Source: Pseudomonas migulae
GTDB taxonomy: Bacteria; Pseudomonadota; Gammaproteobacteria; Pseudomonadales; Pseudomonadaceae
Assembly (NCBI RefSeq): GCF_024169315.1
Contig: NZ_JALJWR010000001.1
Span: 703,501 to 767,500, forward strand
Reading direction: 5' to 3'
DNA length: 64,000 nucleotides
The notes beneath the pieces are model-generated. The model ran no database searches and was not told the origin of the DNA. It saw nothing but the letters and a program-made list of their open reading frames with translations. Shown one piece after another: positions 28,250-37,161 of this stretch. Each line of letters starts with the position of its first letter. The stretch's first letter is position 1. The position numbers and the translations under genes were made by a program.

Positions 28250-28290
28250 GCATAAGCCGTCATTCCATAATAAAAACAAAGGGGCTTCAC

Positions 28291-29559
28291 ATGGATTGCA
28301 ACACCCGTATTCTCGCTACCCGACTGTTGCTGGCCGGCGGTATCATCAGCCTCTCGGCCCCCGCCGCTGCTGACTTTATCAAGGACAGCAAGGCCAGCCT
28401 CGAGCTGCGTAACTTCTATTTCAATCGTGATTATCGCCAGGATAACGCTGCGCAATCCAAACAAGAGGAATGGGCGCAGGGTTTCCTGCTGCGCTACGAA
28501 TCCGGCTTTACCGAGGGTTTGATCGGGGTCGGTTTCGATACCATTGGCCTGCTGGGCGTCAAACTCGACTCCAGCCCGGATCGCGCCGGTTCCGGTGTGC
28601 TTCAGCGCCATCGCGACACGCGCAAAGGTGCTCAGGACGAGTACGGTGAACTGGGCCTGACCGCCAAAGTGCGCGCCTCCAAAAGCACCCTGAAACTCGG
28701 TACGCTGCTGCCAAAACTACCGACGGTGCTGGCCAACGATTCACGGCTGTTGCCGCAAACGTTCAAGGGCGGTCAGTTGACCTCCCTGGAGATCGAAGGC
28801 CTGAGCGTGGATGCCGGGCGCCTGACGCAAGTCAACCAGCGCGACTCCTCGGACTACGAGGACATGGGCATCACGCGCACCGGCGCCAAGGGCATTACGA
28901 GCCGTCATCTGGACAGCGACAGCTTCGATTTCGCCAGCCTCAACTACAAATGGACCAGTAACCTCGCCACCGGCTACAGCTACGGTCACCTCGACAATTT
29001 CTACAGCCAGCACCTGGTCAACCTGACCTACGTGTTGCCGGTCACCACCGGCCAGTCGTTGAAGACAGATCTGCGTTTCGCCCGTTCCACCGATGATGGC
29101 GGCAGCAATGTCGACAACAACGCGATTGGTGCGATGTTCACTTACAGCCTCGGCGGGCATGCGTTCGGCCTGGGTTATCAGGGCATGAGCGGCGACACCG
29201 GGTATGCTTACGTCAATGGCACCGATGCGTTCCTGGTGAACTTCGTGCAGATCGGCGACTTCGCCAGCAAGGACGAAAAATCCTGGCAGGCCCGTTACGA
29301 CTACAACTTTGCCGCCCTCGGCATCCCCGGTCTGACGTTCATGACCCGCTACATCACCGGTGACAATATCGACCTGGGCGGCAACCGCCCGGAAGGCAAG
29401 GAATGGGAGCGTGATACCGATATCGGCTATGTCGTGCAGAGCGGGCCACTAAAGAACGTAGGGGTGAAATGGCGTAATGCGACAGTACGCTCGACGAATT
29501 TTGGCAGCGATCTTGATGAGAACCGTTTGATTGTGAGTTACACATTGCCGATCTGGTAA
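28291..29559 (+). CDS. OprD-family outer-membrane porin
   Basis: Substrate-specific channel of the OprD (Occ) family, 422 residues, an 18-stranded barrel in the outer membrane. The signal peptide ends at SAPAAA, and the mature protein begins DFIKDSKASLELRNFYFNRD, the family hallmark. The protein ends in a typical strand with a terminal aromatic residue (SYTLPIW). The ATG at 28291 after AAAGGGG replaces a 24-codon longer frame that reads through a hairpin. Its position behind actP and the acyl-CoA dehydrogenase gene suggests a carboxylate substrate. Confidence 0.94.
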   Translation: MDCNTRILATRLLLAGGIISLSAPAAADFIKDSKASLELRNFYFNRDYRQDNAAQSKQEEWAQGFLLRYESGFTEGLIGVGFDTIGLLGVKLDSSPDRAGSGVLQRHRDTRKGAQDEYGELGLTAKVRASKSTLKLGTLLPKLPTVLANDSRLLPQTFKGGQLTSLEIEGLSVDAGRLTQVNQRDSSDYEDMGITRTGAKGITSRHLDSDSFDFASLNYKWTSNLATGYSYGHLDNFYSQHLVNLTYVLPVTTGQSLKTDLRFARSTDDGGSNVDNNAIGAMFTYSLGGHAFGLGYQGMSGDTGYAYVNGTDAFLVNFVQIGDFASKDEKSWQARYDYNFAALGIPGLTFMTRYITGDNIDLGGNRPEGKEWERDTDIGYVVQSGPLKNVGVKWRNATVRSTNFGSDLDENRLIVSYTLPIW

Positions 29560-29576
29560 CCCGATTCTGGTTTCAC

Positions 29577-29613
29577 AAAAGGGGACTCGCTTGGCGGCGC
29601 AGTCCTTTTTTTT
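29577..29613 (+). terminator. rho-independent terminator after the porin gene
   Basis: GGACT (29583-29587) with CGC, and GCG with AGTCC (29601-29605), build the stem; eight T follow (29606-29613). It closes the actP/porin block before the PHA genes. Confidence 0.8.
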
Positions 29614-29636
29614 CCGGATTTTCGCTGTGATTGCGG

Positions 29637-29722
29637 GCCTCTTCGCGAGCAAGCCCGCTCCCACATTGGATCTTCAGTGTTCGCAAGTCCCCTGTGGGAG
29701 CGGGCTTGCTCGCGAAGACGGC
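29637..29722. repeat. REP doublet (type A) before phaR
   Basis: Two inverted copies of the common pseudomonad REP sequence: 29637-29665 and its reverse complement at 29693-29722, containing TGTGGGAGCGGGCTTGCTCG. Such inverted pairs (REPINs) fold into one long hairpin. The same unit appears at 44865-44955 and 57401-57489. Confidence 0.9.
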
Positions 29723-29800
29723 TTCAGAAGCACTGAAGATGTTGAACCTGGCATCCCTCCCCCCGACACCATCCCGCGGCAGTACCCATAGTAGGTTAAG

Positions 29801-30358
29801 ATGCCTGCAAACCAGGCTCGCCACGAGACGCCCCGCATGCCAGATAACAGTCGGAACACCCCCCGCCTGATCAAGAAATATCCCAATCGCCGACTGTATG
29901 ACACCCACACCAGCAGTCACCTGACGCTCGCGGACATACGCCAGTTGGTCGTCGACAAGATTGCGTTCCAGGTGGTCGATGCCAAGTCTGGCGAGGATCT
30001 GACGCGCAGCATCCTGCTGCAGGTGATTCTGGAAGCGGAAAGCGGCGGCGAACCGATCTTCACCAGCGACATGCTGATGGGGATTATCCAGTTCTACGGC
30101 CCGTACCAGGGTGTGCTGGGCAGCTACCTCGACAAAAGCATCCAGACCGTCATCGACATCCAGTCACAGACCGGCGCGCAGTCGTCCGAAGCCTGGAGCA
30201 CCTTCATGCACCAGCAGGCCCCGGTCATGCAGGACCTGATGCGCCAGTATGTCGATCAGTCCAAGGCGCTCTACCTGAACACGCAAAACATGTTCGGCCT
30301 GTTCACCGGCAAACCTGAAAGCGAAAACGGCCCGAAAAAAAATGGCGACGGGGAGTAA
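29801..30358 (+). CDS. phaR: PhaR-type polyhydroxyalkanoate synthesis regulator
   Basis: DNA-binding repressor, 185 residues, that in other bacteria senses PHA granules and controls phasin genes. The N-terminal PHB/PHA accumulation regulator DNA-binding domain is clear: LIKKYPNRRLYDTHTSSHLT, followed by the granule-binding-like domain with SDMLMGIIQFYGPYQGVLGS. ATG 29801 is used; Met13 at 29837 (MPDNSRNTPRL) is an alternative, since the first 12 residues show no family features. The 3' end overlaps the terminator of the convergent phasin gene. Confidence 0.92.
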   Translation: MPANQARHETPRMPDNSRNTPRLIKKYPNRRLYDTHTSSHLTLADIRQLVVDKIAFQVVDAKSGEDLTRSILLQVILEAESGGEPIFTSDMLMGIIQFYGPYQGVLGSYLDKSIQTVIDIQSQTGAQSSEAWSTFMHQQAPVMQDLMRQYVDQSKALYLNTQNMFGLFTGKPESENGPKKNGDGE

Positions 30359-30370
30359 ACCCGTCGCCAT
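30335..30370 (-). terminator. strong terminator of the phasin gene, inside the end of phaR
   Basis: ATGGCGACGGG (30342-30352) and CCCGTCGCCAT (30360-30370) form a perfect 11-base stem. Read on the minus strand it is followed by seven to eight T (complement of the A run 30335-30342). It lies over the last codons and stop of phaR, so the coding sequence there (KKNGDGE) is shaped by the terminator. Confidence 0.85.
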
Positions 30371-30393
30371 CGGTGCTGCCGGCCTGATTTGAC

Positions 30394-30963
30394 TTATTTG
30401 TTACCGTTGGTGGCCTTGGCGCTGGCTTCTGGCGCTGCTTTGGCGGCAGCGGCAGTGGCGGCGTCAAAATTGCTCTGAGCCACATCGGAAGCCTGTTTCA
30501 CGGCTTTCTGTGCGCTTTCAAACACCGTACCGGCATTCGCCAGACCCGACTTGAACGCCGCCACAACAGGCTCGGAGCCGGCCGGTGCATTCTTGCTGAT
30601 CGATTCAACGAACTCATTCACCTGCTGGGTGCCCGCCTCGACCTGACTCGACGTCAGTTTGGCGATGTCCGACTGCGTGCCCACGATCAGCGCCTGAACC
30701 TGACGATTGAACTCGGCCAGGCGTTCGCTTTGCGCGCTCGGCTGGGTGAACGACGCCTGCAAGTCAGCGAAGCCTTGGGCATCGCGCACGGCGAGCAATT
30801 TGCGCACGCCTTCGAAATGCTCTTCGGTGGAGTCGCGCAGTGCCTTGAACTGCAACTGGCTCAGTTGCTCAACGCTGGCGAACACTTTGCCGCTGATTTG
30901 CTGCAGCAGGTCGAGGTTGGCTTTCTGAGCGGTTTGCAGATTTTCCGGGTTGAAAAAAGACAT
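30394..30963 (-). CDS. phaP: phasin family protein (PHA granule coat)
   Basis: Small amphipathic granule-coating protein, 189 residues, of the phasin_2 family. It opens MSFFNPENLQTAQKANLDLL, and the long helical part includes QLSQLQFKALRDSTEEHFEG. The C-terminal section is rich in Ala and Lys (AAAAKAAPEASAKATNGNK). The ATG at 30963 follows AGGAG. It is convergent with phaR and divergent from the DUF3141 gene, and the promoter region between has two TTGTGCA dyads that may be PhaR sites. Phasins cover the surface of PHA granules and influence granule number. Confidence 0.94.
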   Translation of the reverse strand: MSFFNPENLQTAQKANLDLLQQISGKVFASVEQLSQLQFKALRDSTEEHFEGVRKLLAVRDAQGFADLQASFTQPSAQSERLAEFNRQVQALIVGTQSDIAKLTSSQVEAGTQQVNEFVESISKNAPAGSEPVVAAFKSGLANAGTVFESAQKAVKQASDVAQSNFDAATAAAAKAAPEASAKATNGNK

Positions 30964-31045
30964 GCTTGAATCTCCTGGTACGGGAAGGCCCGGATGGGCC
31001 TGAGGACACGATAGCGATCCTGCCAGTCATCGCGCTGAGTTGATA

Positions 31046-31094
31046 TTGCAGTGCACAAAACCATTTGGCAACGGCTATTTTGTGCAGCGCACAA
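31046..31094. promoter_or_regulatory. paired TTGTGCA dyads, candidate PhaR sites
   Basis: TTGTGC-AGC-GCACAA (31080-31094) is a perfect dyad. TTGCAGTGCACAA (31046-31058) is a related site whose reverse complement begins TTGTGCA. They lie 83-131 bases upstream of the phasin start and 112-160 bases upstream of the DUF3141 gene. TGC-rich palindromes of this kind are reported for PhaR in other proteobacteria; assignment here is inference. Confidence 0.55.
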
Positions 31095-31205
31095 TAAAGT
31101 TCGCTTCCTCGACTGATATTCCCTATACACTCGTGAAAATCGAATGGCCGGCTTGGCTTCTATGAGTCAGGGCGACATTCCCACGCATGGCGTCAGGAGT
31201 TCACG

Positions 31206-33590
31206 ATGGGTCAGGAAGAAAATATTGCGCTGCAAGATGAAGAGCTTTCGGCCCCGTCCGGTTTGTTCGAGCACCTGAACCATCTCCAGCGCCTCAACAC
31301 CCTCAACGTTCTCGACGCCGCGCAGCAGCGCCAGGCCAAAACCTACGCGCCTTCAAGCCTTGGGCTACTCACACCGCCGAACGCCGCTGACTGGCAGGAA
31401 TACGTCATCGACCTGGGCCAACGCAGCGTGCTGTTCTGGGACACCTTGCGTCAGCGTGGTGACAACACCCTGGCCCACGAACGCGCCGGGTACCCACTGC
31501 TGCTCAAGTTCAATCATGAAACCCTGATTGCCGGCGAAGACCTGCTTCGCCCGGTCAACTACTCGTTGCTGCAGATCCTCGCAGGCCCCGGACAACGGCT
31601 CGACAGCAAAAAACAGCCGGTGATCATCATTGACCCGCGCGGCGGCCACGGCTCGGGGATTGGCGGTTTCAAACAGGATTCGGTCATCGGCGAAAGCCTG
31701 CGCGCCGGCCATCCGACCTATTTCATCTCGTTCAGCCATTCCCCACGCCCGGGGCAAACCCTGGCGGACATCGTTGAAGCCCAGGCGCGGTTCCTCGAAG
31801 AGGTCAGCGCGCGACATCCCGCCAGCGCCAAACCCGTGGTGATCGGCAACTGCCAGGCCGGCTGGGCATTGATGGGCCTGGCGGCGACCCGCCCGGAGCT
31901 GCCGGGACTGATCATCGTCAATGGCGCGCCTTTGTCGTACTGGGCCGGCGTCAATGGGCGCAATCCGATGCGCTACACCGGCGGTTTGCTCGGTGGCGGC
32001 TGGATGGCGCGCCTGGGCAGCGACCTGGGCAATGACCGTTTCGACGGCACCTGGCTGGTGAGCAATTTCGAAAGCCTCGACCCGGCCAACACCTGGTGGG
32101 GCAAGTACTACCACCTGTTCAGCGAAGTCGACAGCGAAGCCCCGCGCTTTCTCGATTTCGAACGCTGGTGGGGCAGCCCGACCCTGCTCAATGGTGAAGA
32201 GATCGAGATGATTGTCGACGATCTGTTCATCGGCAATCAGCTGTCCGGCGGTCTCGGGCGCAAGAGCAGCGGGCTCGACCTCAAACGCATCGAAGTGCCG
32301 GTGGTGGTGTTCTGTTCCTATGGCGACAACATCACCTCGCCGCAGCAGGCGCTGGACTGGATCACCGACGTCTATCCCAGCGATCTCGCCCTGCAAAATG
32401 CCGGACGCACCATTGTTTACCTGCGGCACGCGAGCATCGGTCATCTGGGCATCTTCGTCTCGGGCGAAGTGGCGCGGCGTGAACACCGAGAGTTGCTGGG
32501 CGCGGTCGACGCGATCAATGAATTGCCAGGCGGACTCTATGAAATGCTCATCGATGACCTGCCGGAAAATCCGGATACGCCGTACGCCGTGCGTTTCGAG
32601 CCACGGCGTATCGCCGACATCCACGGCACAGTGCAGCCGTCCCGTGACGACGATCGCGAATTCGCGCTGGTCGAACGTACCTCTGATTTCAACAACACGC
32701 TGTATGACGGATTTGTACGGCCGTGGTTGCGTCAGTTGATCAACGAGCCGACCGCCGAAATGATGCGCAAGGCACATCCGTTCCACCAGCAACAGGTCAT
32801 GTGGAACAGTCTGAACCCGGCGCTCTGGTGGCTGGCAGGCAGTGCCGCTCAAGTGAGCAAGGATCGACATCCCGCCAGCCCGTCCAATCCGTTGCTGGCC
32901 TGGCAGGCACTGTTTTCCAACCAGGTACAGGACGCCTTGAATGGTTATCGGGACCTGCGTGATGCCGCTCAGGAGATGAGTTTTTACGGCGTGTATGGCG
33001 TCCTCAACAGCCTCGCCGGCAATACCCCGGGGCGAGATCTGCAGGCGCATGCCAGGCAGCACGATAAAGTCCTGACCGAACGCCTTCAGGACGCCCTGCC
33101 CCTTGGCGGTTTGATGGAAGCCCTGATCCGGATCCTGTTCCTGCTGGGCCGCGACAGCGATGAGCCGGGCAAGCAAAGCGTCGAGAAACTGATCGTGCAA
33201 TTGCAGGTGCTGCTGCAGGACTACAGTGCCGAGCCGCTGGACTTGCGCGAAACCCTTCGCCTGCAAAAACTGCTGGTCGCCACCCACCCGCAGGAAAGCC
33301 TGCACAGCTTGCCCCTGATGCTGGTCGAGCGCGAAGAACGCCAACAAGTACTGGCGGCCGTCGCCAATTTGTTGCCGGAACTGCTGACCAGCGGTGCAGA
33401 CAACCCGTTCTGGTGTGAATTGCACACGCTGCTCGATGTGCCGCTGCCGGGGTTCAGCCTGGCTCAACCTCCAAGTGAAGCCGATCAAGTTGCGGTGGTC
33501 ACCCCTGAACCGATCGCCCCGGTAACGCCGACAAAAACGCGCAAACCCGTAAAGGGCAAAAAAGGCGCGAAGAAACCTGCTGCGCCGTGA
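31206..33590 (+). CDS. DUF3141 protein, PHA-synthase-like alpha/beta hydrolase
   Basis: Large protein of 794 residues matching the DUF3141 family. The central part (about 95-440) is an alpha/beta hydrolase: PVIIIDPRGGHGSGIGGF leads to a nucleophile elbow GNCQAGW with Cys216, i.e. the G-x-C-x-G box of PHA synthases rather than the G-x-S-x-G of lipases. A plausible acid (Asp374 in SYGDNITSP) and His413 (SIGHLGIFVSG) occupy the same order as in PhaC (compare DDHIVPW and SGHIAGV in the synthase at 37162). The C-terminal 300 residues are helical with a Lys/Pro tail (KTRKPVKGKKGAKKP) reminiscent of phasin and PhaF tails. The start follows AGGAG. It is divergent from the phasin gene. Function unproven: synthase-like, thiolytic or granule-associated. 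Confidence 0.85.
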   Translation: MGQEENIALQDEELSAPSGLFEHLNHLQRLNTLNVLDAAQQRQAKTYAPSSLGLLTPPNAADWQEYVIDLGQRSVLFWDTLRQRGDNTLAHERAGYPLLLKFNHETLIAGEDLLRPVNYSLLQILAGPGQRLDSKKQPVIIIDPRGGHGSGIGGFKQDSVIGESLRAGHPTYFISFSHSPRPGQTLADIVEAQARFLEEVSARHPASAKPVVIGNCQAGWALMGLAATRPELPGLIIVNGAPLSYWAGVNGRNPMRYTGGLLGGGWMARLGSDLGNDRFDGTWLVSNFESLDPANTWWGKYYHLFSEVDSEAPRFLDFERWWGSPTLLNGEEIEMIVDDLFIGNQLSGGLGRKSSGLDLKRIEVPVVVFCSYGDNITSPQQALDWITDVYPSDLALQNAGRTIVYLRHASIGHLGIFVSGEVARREHRELLGAVDAINELPGGLYEMLIDDLPENPDTPYAVRFEPRRIADIHGTVQPSRDDDREFALVERTSDFNNTLYDGFVRPWLRQLINEPTAEMMRKAHPFHQQQVMWNSLNPALWWLAGSAAQVSKDRHPASPSNPLLAWQALFSNQVQDALNGYRDLRDAAQEMSFYGVYGVLNSLAGNTPGRDLQAHARQHDKVLTERLQDALPLGGLMEALIRILFLLGRDSDEPGKQSVEKLIVQLQVLLQDYSAEPLDLRETLRLQKLLVATHPQESLHSLPLMLVEREERQQVLAAVANLLPELLTSGADNPFWCELHTLLDVPLPGFSLAQPPSEADQVAVVTPEPIAPVTPTKTRKPVKGKKGAKKPAAP

Positions 33591-33599
33591 TGAGCAACC

Positions 33600-33680
33600 G
33601 GTGGGAGCGAGCTTGTGTGGCGAGGGGATTTAGCGAAACGTCGCACCGCCCCGTTCGGCTGCGAAGCAGCCGCGAAACCT
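33600..33680. repeat. REP-like sequences after the DUF3141 gene
   Basis: The stretch contains GTGGGAGCGAGCTTGTGTGG followed by a copy of the second REP family (GTGGCGAGGGGATTTAGCG ... GTTCGGCTGCGAAGCAGCC). It is a degenerate mixture of both families and lies between the convergent ends of the DUF3141 and phbR genes. Confidence 0.75.
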
Positions 33681-33760
33681 GCCCATGCGGTGTGAGTGAG
33701 TAATCGGGTCGCCAGGTAGGGGGGGCAAGCCCCCAAACATAGAATCTCCCACAGGGAAAG

Positions 33761-34798
33761 TCACACCGGCGCGGCTTCCTCAATCTCAAACGATTCGTCG
33801 GAACGGTACTGCCCCGGTGTCATGCCGAACCAGCGGCTACAGGCTTTGTTGAAGCTGCTGTGGTCATGAAAACCAAGGAGATACGCGACATGTTTCATGT
33901 TGAAGTGAGAATGACGCAGGTAGAAATCGGCCAGTTGTCGACGCACCGCGTTCAGCACGTCCTTGAATTGTGTCCCTTCCTTTTCCAGCGCACGTTGCAG
34001 CGTTCGCTTGCTGATGTTCAAGGCCGCCGCGATCGACTCCATGTCGCACTGCCCCTGCCCCTGACTCAAGCGCTCGGTAATCAGCGCGCGAATCCGGCCG
34101 ACAATGCAAAAACCAAACAGCAGGTCCAGTTGCGCCTCGGCAAAGCTGTCATGCAGCACCGCCAACGCTTCGTTGGCCATGCTCAACGGCCGCATCAACT
34201 CCTCGCCGTCAAACAGAATGCTGTCGTAAGGTGCGTCGAAATGCAGATTGCAGCCAAACAGCCGTCGATGCTCGGAGATGTCTTCGGGCTCGGGATAAGT
34301 GAACTCGACGCTCAAGGGTTGCGGTGTGTTGCCACCCGACAGCTTGCGACAGAAACCCAGCAATGAAGCGAGCCCGGCATCGGTGTATTGGCGTGGTTTG
34401 ACCGAACCCTGTTGCTGATGGTCGAGCCCGGACAAACGATAATGTTGCTGTTCCGAAGTGAAGAAAAGGCTGAACCCGGTGCCAATCAACGGACAGAAAC
34501 GGACCAGGCGTTCAAGGGCTTTTTTCAGGTTCAGGCTGGACATCATGGTGTAGCCGACGATCTGAAAGCTGCCGGGGTGGAAACTGCCATAGGCCCGTAA
34601 GCCAATGTCTGGATCGCCCGAGGCCTCGGCGGCCAGTTCCCAGAGTCGATAGATGGCCTTTCGCTCGCAGAACGCTCCTGGTTTGTTTGCGAGATTAATG
34701 TCTAGTCCAGCCTCCCGACACAGACTGGCAACCTCCAGTCCTTGAGCCGAGAGCGTATTTACCAGCACGCTGGCATAGCCTGAACTCATTCTATACAT
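33761..34798 (-). CDS. phbR: AraC/XylS-family regulator of the phb operon
   Basis: Transcription factor of 345 residues: an N-terminal arabinose-binding-like domain (family stretch RLWELAAEASGDPDIGLRAY at about 50-70) and a C-terminal AraC HTH pair (about 245-335) with AAALNISKRTLQRALEKEG and HVAYLLGFHDHSSFNKACSR. It is divergent from phbB-phbA-phbC. As I recall, Pseudomonas sp. 61-3 has the same arrangement with an AraC/XylS-type activator named phbR; the symbol rests on this. The ATG at 34798 gives the usual N-terminus. A CCGGACA dyad lies 24 bases upstream of the start. Confidence 0.9.
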   Translation of the reverse strand: MYRMSSGYASVLVNTLSAQGLEVASLCREAGLDINLANKPGAFCERKAIYRLWELAAEASGDPDIGLRAYGSFHPGSFQIVGYTMMSSLNLKKALERLVRFCPLIGTGFSLFFTSEQQHYRLSGLDHQQQGSVKPRQYTDAGLASLLGFCRKLSGGNTPQPLSVEFTYPEPEDISEHRRLFGCNLHFDAPYDSILFDGEELMRPLSMANEALAVLHDSFAEAQLDLLFGFCIVGRIRALITERLSQGQGQCDMESIAAALNISKRTLQRALEKEGTQFKDVLNAVRRQLADFYLRHSHFNMKHVAYLLGFHDHSSFNKACSRWFGMTPGQYRSDESFEIEEAAPV

Positions 34799-34821
34799 GG
34801 CGTCCTCAATGACCTGTGGAA

Positions 34822-34838
34822 CCGGACATCCTGTCCGG
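34822..34838. promoter_or_regulatory. CCGGACA-TCC-TGTCCGG palindrome in the phbR/phbB promoter region
   Basis: Perfect 7-base arms at 34822-34828 and 34832-34838. The site sits 24 bases before the phbR start in the 281-base divergent region, suitable for autoregulation. The rest of that region up to 35079 could be read as an upstream extension of phbB but has no family similarity and is taken as non-coding. Confidence 0.45.
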
Positions 34839-35079
34839 AGCCATGACTGATCTGCGATGAATCAAGATTCTAACGGGCTGTTTCGTTGCCAATATTGATC
34901 CCAGTATAGGTAGCCCTCACTTTTAGCCAGTGATTCAGGCCATTCGTCGCATCGGAGCTGCCAAACCGCGCATGGCACCGTTGGACACCACACCGTCACT
35001 TCCCAACACTTCCGCATCCCCCGCCAATACCGAACAATCGCCCATCTTGCAGCGCAAAAACAAAAAAGGATTGGAGCTT

Positions 35080-35826
35080 ATGAAGTCGCTTGGTCGTATT
35101 GCGTTGGTCACGGGTGGTATGGGTGGGATTGGCACGGCGATAAGCCAGCGCCTGTACAAGGAAGGATTCAAGGTCATCGTCGGTTGCAGCGCCGATTCCG
35201 CCCGCAAGAATGACTGGATTGCCACTCAGCTGGCGGCGGGTTATCAGTTCGAGTGCGTCTACGGCGACATCACCGATTGGGAGTCGACGCGCAAGGCCTT
35301 CGAGATGGCGCGGGAACAATTCGGCCCGATCGATGTGCTGGTCAACAACGCCGGCATCACGCGCGATGCCTCTTTTCGCAAGCTGACGCACGAGGACTGG
35401 AACGCGGTCATCGGCACCAACCTGAGCGGCGTGTTCAACACCACCAAGCAGGTGATTGAAGGGATGTTGGCCAAAGGCTGGGGACGCGTGATCAATATCT
35501 CCTCGATCAACGGTCAGCGCGGCCAGTTCGGCCAGACCAACTACAGCGCGGCCAAAGCCGGCATCCACGGTTTCACCATGGCAATGGCGCGGGAAGTGTC
35601 CGGCAAGGGCGTGACCGTCAACACCGTCTCGCCGGGTTACATCCAGACCAGCATGACCGCGGCCATCCGCCCGGACATCCTCGACTCCATGATTGCCGCC
35701 ACCCCGGTCGGGCGCCTCGGCCAACCCGAAGAAATCGCTTCGATCGTGGCCTGGCTGGCTTCCGATGAATCGGGCTACAGCACCGGCGCCGACTTCTCGG
35801 TGAACGGCGGCATGAACATGCAGTAG
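35080..35826 (+). CDS. phbB: acetoacetyl-CoA reductase
   Basis: NADPH-dependent short-chain dehydrogenase, 248 residues, that reduces acetoacetyl-CoA to (R)-3-hydroxybutyryl-CoA, the monomer for PHB. The cofactor loop is ALVTGGMGGIGTAI, the NNAG motif is present, and the catalytic Ser-Tyr-Lys set is in ISSINGQRGQFGQTNYSAAK. The start at 35080 follows GGAG at 6 bases and matches known PhaB N-termini; a 50-codon upstream extension is rejected. First gene of phbBAC, 57 bases before phbA. Confidence 0.95.
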   Translation: MKSLGRIALVTGGMGGIGTAISQRLYKEGFKVIVGCSADSARKNDWIATQLAAGYQFECVYGDITDWESTRKAFEMAREQFGPIDVLVNNAGITRDASFRKLTHEDWNAVIGTNLSGVFNTTKQVIEGMLAKGWGRVINISSINGQRGQFGQTNYSAAKAGIHGFTMAMAREVSGKGVTVNTVSPGYIQTSMTAAIRPDILDSMIAATPVGRLGQPEEIASIVAWLASDESGYSTGADFSVNGGMNMQ

Positions 35827-35883
35827 ACCGATCAGGGCACGGACGCCCTGCTCCCGCTGGACAAAATCTTAATGAGGTCACGC

Positions 35884-37062
<1,179 letters not shown>

Positions 37063-37095
37063 GAAGAAACACAGGACTGCTTGCTTGACTGCTGA

Positions 37096-37128
37096 CGCGG
37101 TGCCGAATTCCGGCACCGCGGTTTTTTT
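37096..37128 (+). terminator. terminator or attenuator between phbA and phbC
   Basis: CGCGGTGCCG (37096-37105) and CGGCACCGCG (37111-37120) form a perfect 10-base stem with loop AATTC, followed by G and seven T (37122-37128). By sequence this is a strong intrinsic terminator, yet phbC begins only 33 bases later, so phbC depends on read-through or its own promoter. Confidence 0.85.
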
Positions 37129-37161
37129 CTGCCCGGTTTACGGATGTGGGCAAGGAGTTCC

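Noticed and set aside
26757..28253. 498-codon minus-strand open frame opposite the acyl-CoA dehydrogenase gene
   Set aside because: Antisense shadow with His/Gln/Gly-rich low-quality sequence; the plus-strand gene is a complete enzyme.
34930..35079. 50-codon N-terminal extension of acetoacetyl-CoA reductase
   Set aside because: No similarity to any PhaB N-terminus, and a good GGAG site precedes the ATG at 35080; the stretch is promoter region.
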